64,000 nt of DNA from Acholoe squamosa (GCA_949317995.1 OX439038.1:2808001-2872000); one strand, 5' to 3'. Shown: positions 30,370-41,441, numbered from the stretch's first letter. The notes: a model not told the origin generated them from the letters alone. Numbers and translations: made by a program.

Positions 30370-31930
30370 TCTTAAAGGGTTTTAGTATACATTCTATAAG
30401 GAAAAGGCATATATATCACACAGATTGTTGCAAACCTTTGCATATTTGACTGAATTTTCTCACACCTTTGCAATGTTATAACTTGTCTGATCATGAATAG
30501 GGCTATTCTGACTTTAGTATACTGTAAACGTAGATATTTTCGCATGTATAAATTTTCGCGGATTTGCACAAAAAGACATTTTCACATGTATCTAAATTCG
30601 TGAATTTCCGATTTTCTTTACCTCCAAGCTTCTCTGAAAATATAGATATAAAGGTACCCTTTATTTCTCTGCTGAAAATGACAAAGCCCCCCCCCTCCTC
30701 ACCCGCAAACCCATTGACAAAAGTCGAGTACAGGGTTATATTACTGGTACACATTTTGTTAATACATGTAATTTCTTGTGGTTAAGAACCTGAATTTTTC
30801 CAACAATAACATGACTCCCCCAATTCACCCTTCACATGAACCAGGCTATTTGCAAGAGTTGAATATTGACGATGTACCTAAATTTGCGTATATATACAGC
30901 GGGAAAATATCTACGTTTACAGTACTTTTCGTGGCCCAAAGCCATGGCTCATTATGAAAAACCAAATATGGATAGGTTTAAGAGCTACATAGCAGCGATA
31001 TTTGAAAAGCGTCCTGTAATTGGTTTCCTTTGTTACATATTGCAGATTGAGAAATGAATACTGCTTGGCACCAGCATTCTAATCAGAAGCTTAGCAGAGT
31101 GTCAGGCATATGATACATAACATGTTTATTTTAAGTTCAAAAAGACTTGACATGTTCGAATAATACTAGCACTGATAGATCACCCGAAATTGAATTAAAA
31201 ATTGACATGTCTATTTCTCAAAGTCCTGGTGGTCTGATTCCCAGCAGTAACACCAGCGGGATCATCTAGGTACACGGAGGGTGTTGCTCCTATTGTAAAA
31301 AGAGCTGTAAGTATGTGCCCTCCTTTCTAAATAAGTCGTGCACTGCTTCACCTAAGTACTTGCACTCACCACATTAGACTGAAAAGTTACCTGCCTTGTT
31401 TAAAATAGAGAGAGCTGCACTACCAAATACCTACTCATCTCACATGCTCTATAGTTTATTATACTGACTGACTTCTCCCAACTAGGTACCTACTCAAATC
31501 CCCATTTTTTAGCACCATACTTGAATGACCACTTGTGAGCAACAAAAGGGACAAGTTATAGCTACATGACAAGAAAGGACTGGAAATGAGGGCATTTTTA
31601 GCCAGCTCTTCCTTTTACTAATGGAACAACACCCTCCAGTTGGGTACAGTCTAGATACCTAAAGGGAAACCATGCAGTGTCTCTGAATGTAGCCTTTAAA
31701 TTGATGGTTAACTTACGTGGGAGTGGCCCATCAGCAATTTAAGGTAGGATCTGTGGTTAGTTCTTTCACTACCCTCAGCAGTTACAGTCCTGTGGAAATC
31801 ATGTCTTTGATATCAAACATAAGAGGCTTAAGTTGACAGGGAATGTTTGATGTGGAGTAAGCTAGCTATCGTGGGAAAATCTATTCTAAGAGTAGTGTTG
31901 AAGTTGGCAAGTTAGTGACAGGGAAGGGTA
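30370..31930. repeat. Interspersed family R2, copy interrupted by a TA element
   Basis: Collinear with 25600-27070; the interruption at 30522-30922 has no counterpart there. Confidence 0.65.
30522..30922. mobile_element. TA-flanked TIR element (Tc1/mariner-type MITE), 401 bp
   Basis: TIRs CTGTAAACGTAGATATTTTC and its complement are bounded by TA on both sides (30520-30521 and 30923-30924). TA duplication is the signature of the Tc1/mariner/pogo group. The interior has no transposase. Confidence 0.85.
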
Positions 31931-32298
31931 GGGTAGATTTATCTCATGTCAGCTTCATACCTGGAGACGGTCACCTATATTTGCAGTGCAATACCTAGTG
32001 TAATGTTAAATGGGCATTTGCTTATTAGTATAACTAAACACTAACAACTTATGGTATTGTCAAAAGAGAATCGCCTATTTCTTTTAGGGAATAAGGGCTT
32101 TTTGTACAGAACAAGCAGGGTGAAAGATACATACAGTTATGAGAGAGGGCAATAATGGGCAATCTAAATGGTTGTTTCATGTCAAATGTGAAAGCTAGCA
32201 TATATGACAAGTAAGTTTTGGAGAAGTTTTGTAGTTATGATGTCCTCTCTAGGCATGAAAATGTCAAGGGAAATTGGAAGAGCAGAGATTGCTAAGAT

Positions 32299-33099
32299 GT
32301 GAGCAATGACGAAATTACTTCTTTAAAAAAAAAGAAGGAAATCTTAATAGACTTGCTTTTCTATTCCGGGTCAGATGACACTCTGGTCTTGACATCTTTT
32401 AGCAGGAGTGGGCCTACTCTGCAGATGTGTGGGTACGTGAGGGAGGACATGACAGAGCTAACTAAATTGAATCACTTTACGAAAAAAAGTCCATGCTGTC
32501 CAATTTTGGAAGTTCTTTCCATCATCTTGTTTTGTGCATATGTACTGTGTGCTTATCTACTGCAACCTTTAGGTGTAGGTCCTAATTATCCCTATCATAC
32601 TCAGTCCTTAACCAGTATACTGAGTATTAACCCTGCATTAGCAATCACCTTTTTTAGAAAACCAAATGTTATCCTTATAAGACAACCGCAGACAGGCTTA
32701 AATCTGTCTGCTGACTGGGGGAACATGGATGTCAGGAGGCCATTTCTTCATGCACTACGATCACACACAGCCTACTACTTGAAAGCTCAATGCTATTTTT
32801 ATGGAATTTCAGTATCACTTGGAGGGTGCAGTCGTAGTGTGTTAAAAATCAACCCCGTGGACATATGTCGATCGAGTCTGTCAATATCAAACATGTTTGC
32901 TGTTTCCGACCGGGAGCGTACAAATCCTTAAATCCTGATTGACTCCGGTACATCTGCAGTGGTCTTTAACAGCATGTATCTAGACAGATTTCAGAAATGC
33001 CTCAGTCTCCTCTTTAGACCAATAGAAGGACAAAGGCAATACAATAGGCATTATGTAGAGGAGGTCAGGGTAATAATAAGGGTTTCGACTAGATTTTAA
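32299..33099 (+). pseudogene. Decayed reading frame with a DSG protease-like motif
   Basis: A 210-codon frame (32299-32931, no ATG at its start) ends in TAA, and the same frame continues at once for another 55 codons, beginning ILIDSGTSAVVFN, to 33099. The motif resembles the catalytic D-T/S-G with the hydrophobic lead of retropepsins. The upstream part has one hydrophobic segment and no recognisable domain. It may be a fossil of a retroelement gag-protease junction. A chance frame is possible, since a frame of this length is only moderately unlikely in 64 kb. Confidence 0.3.
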
Positions 33100-34113
33100 A
33101 CACACAAATATATTGATTAAATCCTATTGAGTAGTCAAGTTACATTCAATTGGCAAAACTTATTCACTCAATGACTATTGGGGTATTGAAGACTTTGAAT
33201 GGTGCATCATATATTGGGAGGAAGTCATGTTTCCAGATTGGACAAGAGATATTTTACGTATAGAAATTTTACATTATGCTCAATAACACAAGTCACAAAA
33301 GATGACTCAAGGCTAAACTGAAATTATCTACTATCTCAGCATTTCAAAATGATACAATAATTTCTAATTACCAAGTGATTCTGAGATTGCCTCCACTACA
33401 AATTTTATATTGTCACTTTGTTAATTCAGACCACTACCATATCAACCAACTTATTCTGTATATGTGTAATATAACAATATTATGTGAGTATTAATAAGCT
33501 ACCACTCCCCTCCCCTTGGGACTCACCTGTGTGTGCTGCCACCTACCACCCTTCTCTGGTATTACTACGTGTCAGGTCCTTGGTTACTGTGTTGTGGATA
33601 CCACTTACCTCCACTCACACACTCCAACAAAAAGGTCGTTCTGTGTTCCTGAGATTGTAAATTGTTATGATTTTTTTCCCCATTGTTTAGTGTTATTACT
33701 CGAATAAATAGAGAAAAGGCCGAGCCACTGAACAATAGTAAGGCCAAACATTTGATGTTGTCTCTTGTTATATTCTATTCTTTGACAAAATGCATTAAAT
33801 TCTTTTTTTAATTCTAAATTAGGTTAATGATCTTAAGTGTCACTTTTGCTGTCCTTTAATATCATTAACCCTAGCTATACCCAGTTATAAGATCTTAAGT
33901 CGCCAAGGAGTTTCTAAGTCGGGGGGATTTTTCTCTGATTAGCCACATAGCTGACATAGGTAAGCTGGTATAATCAGTCACCCCTTCTATGAGGATAATC
34001 TGTGGAAGAGGATTTGTATATTCTGTAATTAGTCATTTCTTTGTTGTTCTTTTGTTGATGCTTTTTCACATGTGTATATATTTATTGTTTAAGTATTACA
34101 TAAAATTAAACTT
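33100..34113. other. AT-rich DNA upstream of the LINE
   Basis: It contains no recognisable domain. Its last part may include the LINE 5' untranslated region, but no boundary is visible. Confidence 0.4.
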
Positions 34114-35290
34114 ATGGTTTGTGGTGTTACTGATTTCAGGGAGAGGAGGGGACTGGTAATTTCATCAATAAATTGTCATAGTTTTGAAGACAAATATAAT
34201 GAAATCTATGAGATATTAGGAAGGAGTGACATAATATGTCTATGTGAAACCTGGCTGAAGCCTGCCTCACCTGATGGCCTGATTAATAGAGAGGATAGGT
34301 TACTGTATAGGAATGATAGAATTGGTAAAAATTGTGGAGGAGTTGGCCTAAGTGTGAGGGCTGACCTAGGGCAGTATATTAGAGCTGTAAATGACTTTAC
34401 CATACAGACCATCGATTATGAAAGACTATTATGCTAGACCTTCCTGGTGAAAAGGATTTATTGATTGTCTCTATCTATAGAATCCCAAATACGAATGTAC
34501 CAAATTTTATTAATTTCTTACAATCCATCGCTGGTTACGAATATAACAACAATCATGGTAGGCATGAGACTTGGATCTTAGGTGATATTAATCTCAATCA
34601 GCCAATATGTATGATAGAAATGATGCAGGGTGTGAAAGTTTCAGAAATGTGTGCAAGGATATTGGATGGAAAATACTAATTAATGAGGTGAGGAGACCAT
34701 TTAGTGGTACTTGTATTGATAACATAATTACAAATAGCTTAGATGTAACTAATGCAAGTACGGTCTCTGCCTTAATTTCTGATCACCTCCCAGTTTTTGG
34801 TTGTAGAGGACATGAGAATATCAGTTATGTTAGCACTAAGTATAGAGGAAGAGATTATAGAAACTTTAATGAAGACAGATTTAGAGATTTTTTAGAATCA
34901 TGTGACTGGAAACCCTATTAAAATATTACTGATGATCCTGATATATTATTGGATATGTTATTGACTCCGTTAATTGAGTATTTGGACACTTTTCACCCTT
35001 TTGTTGAACGACACCTTAAAAAAAGTAGGAGATCATGGATTGATAATGAAATTATGGATTTAGTATTTGAAAGAGAAGGATGGTTACGTCTCTATAGTGC
35101 CAATAAAAGTGTTCAGGAAAAGCAAGCCATAAAGGATTGTCAAAGAAAAATTAGAAAAAAAAATTAAAGCAAATCAATTTAGTGGTGTCATGCAAGAGTT
35201 GCAAGTAATAATTTCAAAAATAACTTGTTTAAAAATTCGAATTCTATTGTGTATCCAGACATGAGACATCATATAACTGGTGCTTATGTA
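34114..35290 (+). pseudogene. LINE endonuclease domain (APE type), degraded
   Basis: Across three frames with frameshifts near 34430 and 34650 and a stop at 34919, the sequence encodes an apurinic-endonuclease-like domain. Visible landmarks are ISSINCHS at the start, CETWL (catalytic glutamate), GDINLN (D-x-N) and SDHLPVF (D-H). It would nick target DNA for target-primed reverse transcription. A linker region continues to 35167 and beyond, until the hairpin element at 35311 interrupts it. The RT half resumes after about 36300. Confidence 0.88.
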
Positions 35291-35310
35291 ACATCTGATG
35301 ATGTATGTTA

Positions 35311-35437
35311 ATGGAATATAGCATAAATATGGCAGCACAAGGGTGGTATATTGACGAATATTGCACGAGGCCGTTAGGCCGAGTGCAATATCGTCAATAT
35401 ACCACCCGTGTGCTGGCATATTTATGCCATATTGCAT
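35311..35437. repeat. Long hairpin 2 with structured tip
   Basis: Left arm 56 nt, right arm 55 nt, tip 35367-35382 reading GA-GGCC-GTTA-GGCC-GA. The left arm has one extra A about 10 nt from the tip, and mismatches lie about 27 nt from it, matching the irregularities of the other two hairpins. Confidence 0.88.
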
Positions 35438-35599
35438 TTATACCACCTTTTCCTCCATTTTGTATTAATTTCTTACCTGATATCCACAGAATATAGCCAC
35501 GAGAAAACATTTTGTAAAAGCAAGCGATACGGCCCGGGTCACCGCTCTGCGCGAAGCCATTGTTTTTGTTCCTTGCCGGGAGAGGTACCGCTGTGTTCA

Positions 35600-36004
35600 C
35601 ACTCACTTTTCGTATGGAATCCAACCATGACAAGTCTTCAAATTAAAACATACACATCCTTAGATAGTCTAGATGATCCCTCCATATGTATTATGTCCAA
35701 TATATTCAAAATAAAGGAGAATCCATTGATTTTCCAAAATGGTCCGAAATTTTCGCCATGTTCCTCGTACGGCGAGCGGATGACCTATATCTACATCCGG
35801 GCCACTGACACACTTTTGCCGAACAAGGAGGCGGGTGGGAATGGCCGGACCGCGACTCGCTTACGATGGAAAAATCATTGGATTCTTATTTATATCGAAG
35901 AAAATGGAGAAAATTAGCACGCATTCCTCGTCTATGGATCGAAAACTTCTTGGAACTTTGATATTATAACATGTCATGGTTGGATTCCATACGAAAAGTG
36001 AGTG
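35600..36004. repeat. Internal inverted repeat of hairpin element 2
   Basis: A perfect ~35-bp pair joins 35601-35635 and 35970-36004 (CTTTTCGTATGGAATCC and its complement). An imperfect inner pair joins 35715-35738 and 35868-35910. Both arms, read on the proper strand, begin ATG TCA TGG TTG GAT and run into AAAGTGAGTG, which resembles a splice donor. Confidence 0.85.
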
Positions 36005-36071
36005 CAAACATAGGACAAGGACCCCAGGTTAGAAGTTATTTACTATCGTATTGGGTTTCAACACCGTTCAG

Positions 36072-36133
36072 TGTGGCGCTATGGCTAAGGTCTTCGCCTA
36101 CCTCCACTGCGGCCGGGGTTCAATTCTCCTACG
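36072..36133 (+). repeat. tRNA-like module in hairpin element 2
   Basis: TGGCGCTATGGCTAAGG resembles an A box and GGGGTTCAATTCTCC a B box. It aligns with the module at 23899-23962. The anticodon region is not convincing as a tRNA. Confidence 0.6.
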
Positions 36134-36369
36134 AGTTTGGACGATTTTTCACTTTGAAACAATGGCGAGACTGAATTTGTATGTCTGCCACACATTTCCC
36201 AAAATATTCTAAGTCCAACTTGACCTCAAAAAAGTATATCCAAAAATCCCCAAAATGCACATGTGCGTATATGCTCTCATAATGCACTGGTAGGAGAGGG
36301 CATAACAGTAAGGGAGGTGGCAGAATAGTGGTATAAGAATATGTAAATGACTAATTTTGTAATATTGGT

Positions 36370-37999
36370 GAGGATCTGCATATTGCTGCTGTTGGAACTA
36401 ATCAATATCTTGTGTATAATAATCTAGATATAGATGACCTATTAGCAAATGAAAACTTCTTAGATCAGAATATTAAGGTTAATTAGTGGGATGTCCATTT
36501 TGCTCTACAGGAAATTGATAAAAATAAGTCATCAGGCATAGACGGAATAAGGGCAGATATACTACATTGTGCATTATTGTTGTTGATAAATCAATTCACT
36601 TATCTGATACAAATTAGTTTGGACAGGGGTATTTTTCCAAAATATTGGGCAAAGGCAGGTGTAAGACCATTACCTAAGGATGGAGATTTAGCAATGGTAT
36701 AAATTGGAGACCCATATCAATACTACCAATGCCGTCTAAAGTCATTAAGAAAATTATGTGTTATTACTTATGTGAAAGTATGAAGAAAAATGGTACTTTT
36801 TGTGAAAACCAATATGTTTACAAAAAAGGGACAGGTACTGCTGATGCCACTTTTGACTTTGTAAATGAGCTATATGAATGTAGAAACAATGGTCTGATAA
36901 CAGGGGCTCTATTTATAGACTTCACTAAAGCATTTGACAGTGTATTACATTCAAAATTGTTAATTAAACTCAGTAAACTTGGTTTGAGCAAATCTAATTT
37001 TCTATGGTTTAAGAGTTACCTTGAAAATAGAAAACAACGAACTAGCTACGGTAATAAATTGTCCTCAAACCAAGATATTGATTACAGTGTCCCTCAAGGA
37101 TCAGTTTTAGGTCCCCTGTTGTTTGTCCTATATATTGATGATGTTGTAAAGGTCTGAAAAAAATGCAAAATTAAACTGTATGCTGATGACATTGTGATTT
37201 ATAGTTCTAACAAAGATGTAGTCTTGGTTAATGAGAATTTGAATGAAGATGTAATTAAATTTAAGCGTTGGGTTATCGAAAACAAACTAACAGTAAATCC
37301 AACAAAAACAAAATTTATGTGGTTTTGTAGTGCTCATAAATTAAAAAGATGTCTGGATTCTACTATAGAATTCAATGGCAGCACTGTGCAAACTGTCACA
37401 TTCTTTCCATATCTAGGTGTACATATTGACAGTAAACTTAGTTTTGATAAACAGATTAAAATTATTAAAAGAAATGTATGCAATAAACTATTTAGGTTTG
37501 CAAAGTTAAGAAAGTTTTTAACACAAGAGTAAAGATATACTGTTGTACAATCAGACCAATTATAGAATATTGTTCATTTATAAGTACTAGTTGTAATGAG
37601 GATGGTCTTGCGGCATTACAGCAACTGCAAAATAGAGCTCTTATAGTTTGTCTGAAATGCAATATTAGACGGTATAGTGTGAAGGAGTTGCATGAAATTT
37701 GTAAGGTTCCAGTGTTAGAGAAAAGATTTGACATGCTTTTATTATGCTTAATGTATAGGAAATCAAAGACTGTGTTAAATAGACCACAATCTTATAATAC
37801 AAGGTCTCAAAAGAGGATTGTTTTTGAACTACCTAGGGTTATTACTAGACACTATAAAAGATCGCCATGGTACAGAGGGGTGGCTCTCTGGAATACTCTA
37901 CCTGAGGAGATTCAGAAAGCTACGACAAAGGTAAAATTCAAAGAGGGTGTGATGAAGATAGAAAATATAAGGTTGAACCTGAAATTGGGTTATAATTGA
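36370..37999 (+). pseudogene. LINE reverse transcriptase and C-terminal domain, degraded
   Basis: The RT is recognisable despite stops at 36483, 36701 and 37155 and a frameshift near 37525. Motifs in order: KSSGIDGI, PLPKDGD, IDFTKAFDSV, VPQGSVLGPLL and catalytic YADD (37179-37190). The C-terminal part contains IIEYC, LQQLQNRAL and WYRGVALWNTLP, as in the Jockey/CR1 group of APE-type LINEs. A 3' tail of CATTCATATT-like repeats and AATAAA at 38200-38205 follows. It is dead; its partner is the endonuclease half at 34114. Confidence 0.9.
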
Positions 38000-38199
38000 C
38001 AATGAGAAGCAGGTGTGGAAATCGCACCGCTTCATATTCATATTCATACTCACATTCATATCCTTTTTCATGTTTACATCCATATTGATATTGCTGATGT
38101 GCACATAACAGCATATACCACCAACTCCTGATTGTGTTCATATTGACATTTGTCAAGATCCATGAAGTTATTGTACTGTTTTATTTGTGACTTTCCTTT

Positions 38200-38205
38200 A
38201 ATAAA
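38200..38205 (+). terminator. Poly(A) signal AATAAA, probable LINE 3' end
   Basis: It lies about 200 bp after the LINE stop codon at 37999, in the same orientation. No poly-A tail is evident, in keeping with an old copy. Confidence 0.4.
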
Positions 38206-38329
38206 CCTTTGATCTGCTCTATAGCATTATTAAAATGAACATAGCAGTTCCTTAATGCAATGCGCAAGTCAAAAAAAATCTTTCATTATTATATTCTATC
38301 AGTGTATTTAGGGCAGTCAAATATTGACT

Positions 38330-38960
38330 CATGCAATCTTCCACTAGAGTTGCACTTAACAGCATCCTTAAGGACCAAGTGCTAAAACAATGTTGTGAGT
38401 ATTTGCAAATTGTTGAACATACCCAGGGTAGGCTACCCTCCAAGCATAACCTATTACGGTCTTCACACATTGCTTTCAGCATTCAGGTTGGAGGCTATAT
38501 AGGCAAACAGTGTGTATAATACAGTCAACTCTCACATAACTGCCACCCCTCTAATGCAACCACCTCACCAATGTGGCCATTTTTTGGAAATGTTTTTTCT
38601 CGTAATTCTGATACAGAAAGCACCCTCTAATATGGCCAACCCACCTAATAGATTCTGTTCATCCTATTGAAATGAAAATACCTTCCCTCTAATGCGGCCA
38701 TTTGGTTTAATATAAAAAATAACCAACTTACAGTCCTGCCTTTTGTCAGGTTCGTCTGCATTTACGGGAGTTGACTGTAGGTGATTTAAAAGGAGGCTGA
38801 AGTCAGTGTATATCCATGGATAATGGAAGTCACGATGTTATGCAATGTTTGTCAGCAATAGATATAACATTACGGTCATAGACATTGACTAACAACCTCA
38901 ATGGTGAAAGTATGGTGGTTACCATCCATCACACATCTAGGACTTGTTTTGATAACGGGA
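38330..38960. repeat. Fragment of interspersed family R1
   Basis: GTAGGCTACCCTCCAAGC and following blocks match 24930-25200 and 29450-29700; GTGAGTATTTGCAAATTG is shared in altered form with 42540, 44075, 47890 and 49560. The TA element at 38522 interrupts it. Confidence 0.55.
38522..38777. mobile_element. TA-flanked TIR element (Tc1/mariner or pogo type), 256 bp
   Basis: TIRs CAGTCAACTCTC and GGGAGTTGACTG are bounded by TA at 38520-38521 and 38778-38779. The interior (CTAATGCAACC, CTAATGCGGCC) contains no transposase. Pogo-like elements have CAG-starting TIRs and TA targets, which this fits. Confidence 0.85.
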
Positions 38961-39002
38961 TTATTCAGATAGGACTTGTTTTGATAAAGGGATTATTCAG
39001 AT
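38939..39002. repeat. 32-bp tandem duplication
   Basis: Two units of AGGACTTGTTTTGATAA... differ by one base. Confidence 0.95.
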
Positions 39003-40722
39003 AGCACTCTCTTAAGGTATTTCTACCTCATATTGATTTTCACATAACCTTGCACATGGTCAATCAGTTTAAGCCGTCTAAGCTACAGTATAGGCCAATA
39101 TGGCATGAGGCCTATGTTGTTGCATGTGAGACTGTGTAAGCAAGGTACCATGAATGATGCTTTCCTGAGTGAGATATTTCCACCCTTTCAAGTTCAATCA
39201 CTCTCAAATCTCTGCCTCATATACAATGTGTATTGACATACTGCAGATCACCTAGTCAGAGGGGCAGGTTGAGAGTTATGAGCGGAAGTGTCAATTTTCC
39301 TGGTTTTGTATAGTCCTCCTAGTAAAGTTATTTCTCAGTGGAATACCTTACGAATGTGATCTAATAAACAGAATCGAGATAAATATTACAAAATGTAAAA
39401 ACATGCAAATGTAAAGGATTAAGTGATAGGCTCGAAAGTTGTTAACATAGTTACACAAGTTGAATTAAAGAGTGCCGGTTATTACAAATAAATTTGCTAG
39501 ATCCCGTCTCATTCATGATATGCCATTCACTTTGAAGTTCCAAACCTGCACTACGCCCTCACTTCTTCGACTCTTTTATGAGAATAACATGCAGATAATA
39601 TTCCTCTTCTCGGGTTGTTTAACCAATAAAGAAACAAGTTTAATCAGAGGCACACTGCCTTGCATCTACACTGTAAAACATGTTGTCAAAATAACAATCG
39701 GTTCCTCATATCAAAGTTGCCAGAGATCTGTCATTATTTTCACAGAGATGTCATTATTTGCAAAGAGATACCTTGTACCACTGCCAACTGTAGATTCTTG
39801 TGAAAAGTACACTGACTCCATGTTAGATAATTACGGTGGTTCACTGCGCAGTTTTACAAGGATCCCTGGTAGATTCAACATTCATTTTTTCAGTGTACGC
39901 CTACTTCTTTCTTTTAATAGGAAGCCTTTATTCCTTTCTCTGAAGGCGAGGCTTCTGAGGAGAATAAGAACAGGTTACAATTTCTACATTCCATGGTCTG
40001 CAAGAAGATTTACCATACTCATTAAGATCTGAGGATTCCTATTTTAGAAGTATCTGCTATAGGGCATATGGAATTGCTGTCATTCCACTAATGGGCCTAC
40101 ATTTTTTATTTCTGATCTCATCAAAAGAGGAAAATCCTTCAGTATAACCATTTAAATTATGTATTTCTCATTTTAATTTATTTCTCATTTTAATGTCCAA
40201 AGTCAATCAAACAAGGGAACCATAGTTTGTATATGTCGCTGACCCTTTATTGCAGGTGATATACAGCCTGTGGGTCTGAGTGAGGTGAATCGTTTCTCTA
40301 AACTAATCACATACATCTGCTCCTGAGCATGCAGCAAGCATAAAGAAAATGAAACAGCGGGGGATACATGTAAGATTCCTTTGGCACATGTGGTTGTACA
40401 TTCTATGATACAGCTTGCCTTTAAAGACAGCCAGAACTATTAATTAGGGGTCTGTTTGTGACATTTCTGCTTACCGGGAATTTTCTTCTGATCCAGTTTT
40501 CAAAATCATTAATTCCAGTTTTAAATGTTAAAAAGTTTTAAGATTATTTCTTATACAGTTCTTTAACAGTATGGTGTTTGGAGGGGGATGCAGGAAGTTC
40601 CGCACAAGAAACTGTGTTTATAGCAGCCATTGAGACAGGTCAATTGATAGTACCAGATCTGGTGTTTCTGATAAGGAACAAGTGATTAATGGATAATTCA
40701 TGACGCATGTGTGTTATTGAAC
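39003..40722. other. AT-rich DNA, one unsupported 186-codon frame
   Basis: The frame 39472-40032 lacks an ATG at its start and has no motif that I recognise, with uneven composition. I see no other repeat or gene. Confidence 0.4.
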
Positions 40723-40844
40723 AAGTAACCAATGGATAACTCATGACGTGTGGGGGTTATCGACGGATAATAACACGAGGCCGTAGGCCGAGTGTTATTA
40801 TCGTCGATAACCCCCACAAGTCATGAGTTATCCATTGACTACTT
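40723..40844. repeat. Long hairpin 3 with structured tip
   Basis: Arms of 54 and 53 nt pair around a 15-nt tip at 40777-40791 reading GA-GGCC-GTA-GGCC-GA. The left arm has one extra G about 10 nt from the tip and a G/T-type mismatch about 29 nt out. An imperfect third copy of the outer left arm lies immediately upstream at 40676-40718. Confidence 0.9.
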
Positions 40845-40956
40845 ATTTTATACCACGAAACCAATAAATAATCAATATTATACCAATAAATTCAAGATGA
40901 AAATAAAAATTATTCCCCCTCCCCGGGACTCGATGCCAGCCATTGTGTGTACACGA

Positions 40957-41272
40957 TCAGTACATACACCTCCTCGTCCGGCAGCGGACAGCGGCAGCGC
41001 CCGTCTCGGCTAGGCTTGGCAGTGGCACACGGCGAAAGATTTCAATGCGTCTCGCTGTTATGTTTGTGTATAATACACCTCTGTGCCCGGCAGCGGACAG
41101 CGACAGCGCACACGGCGAAAAAAGATGCGCCCGGACCGGGGCGCGATCCATGTACCTCTCACGGCTGAGCACAAAGCGCTAACCGCTAGGCCACGGCGTC
41201 TACTCCCTTCTCGGCTTGGCTATGTGTACAATACACCTCGTCGCCCGGCAGCGGACAGCGACAGCGCTCACG
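40957..41272. repeat. GC-rich direct repeats, three imperfect units
   Basis: Each unit contains ACACCTC then CCGGCAGCGGACAGCG, at about 40965, 41075 and 41233. The first two steps differ (about 110 and 158 bp), so this is a dispersed local amplification, not a regular satellite. Confidence 0.85.
41138..41193 (-). repeat. tRNA-like module (minus strand), probable SINE head
   Basis: On the minus strand TGGCCTAGCGGTTAGCGC matches the polymerase III A box consensus. The B box region (ATGGATCGCGCCCC) is weaker. Spacing fits a tRNA. Confidence 0.65.
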
Positions 41273-41327
41273 GCTTTGTATCATATCCAGACTTGGTTCG
41301 AACTGAGCATTTCTCGTCAGTCCCTGT

Positions 41328-41395
41328 GGCCCACTGCATAGGGGGTTGGACTAGGGATCTGAGGCTGCAGGTTCGAGCCCTGTCCTGGTCAAGGT
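41328..41395 (+). repeat. tRNA-like module (plus strand)
   Basis: GGTTCGAGCCC at 41370-41380 is a perfect B box; TGGCCCACTGCATAGG upstream is a poor A box. It is read as tRNA-derived and not a functional tRNA. Confidence 0.55.
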
Positions 41396-41441
41396 TATCA
41401 TGGGTTTTAACATGTAACATATGACATGGGAGGACATGAGA

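Larger units (their letters stand above)
35311..36200 (+). mobile_element. Hairpin-headed non-autonomous element, copy 2, inside the LINE
   Basis: A 127-bp hairpin is followed by a body with further inverted repeats and a tRNA-like module at 36072-36133. It is collinear with 23141-24010: the same post-hairpin block, the AGAATCCATTGATTTTCC segment, and ~635 bp from hairpin to tRNA-like module. It separates the endonuclease and RT halves of the LINE, so it was inserted after the LINE. The right limit and target duplication are uncertain. Confidence 0.7.
40723..41400. mobile_element. Hairpin-headed element, copy 3 (divergent body)
   Basis: A 122-bp hairpin is followed by TTTTATACCAC (as after hairpin 2), then a GC-rich body of direct repeats with two tRNA-like modules (41138-41193 minus, 41328-41395 plus). 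The body is not obviously homologous to copies 1 and 2, but the layout is. The limits are approximate. Confidence 0.5.

Noticed and set aside
39472..40032. 186-codon frame as a host gene
   Set aside because: It starts without an ATG, has no recognisable motif, no splice context and uneven composition; a frame this long can occur by chance in AT-rich 64 kb.
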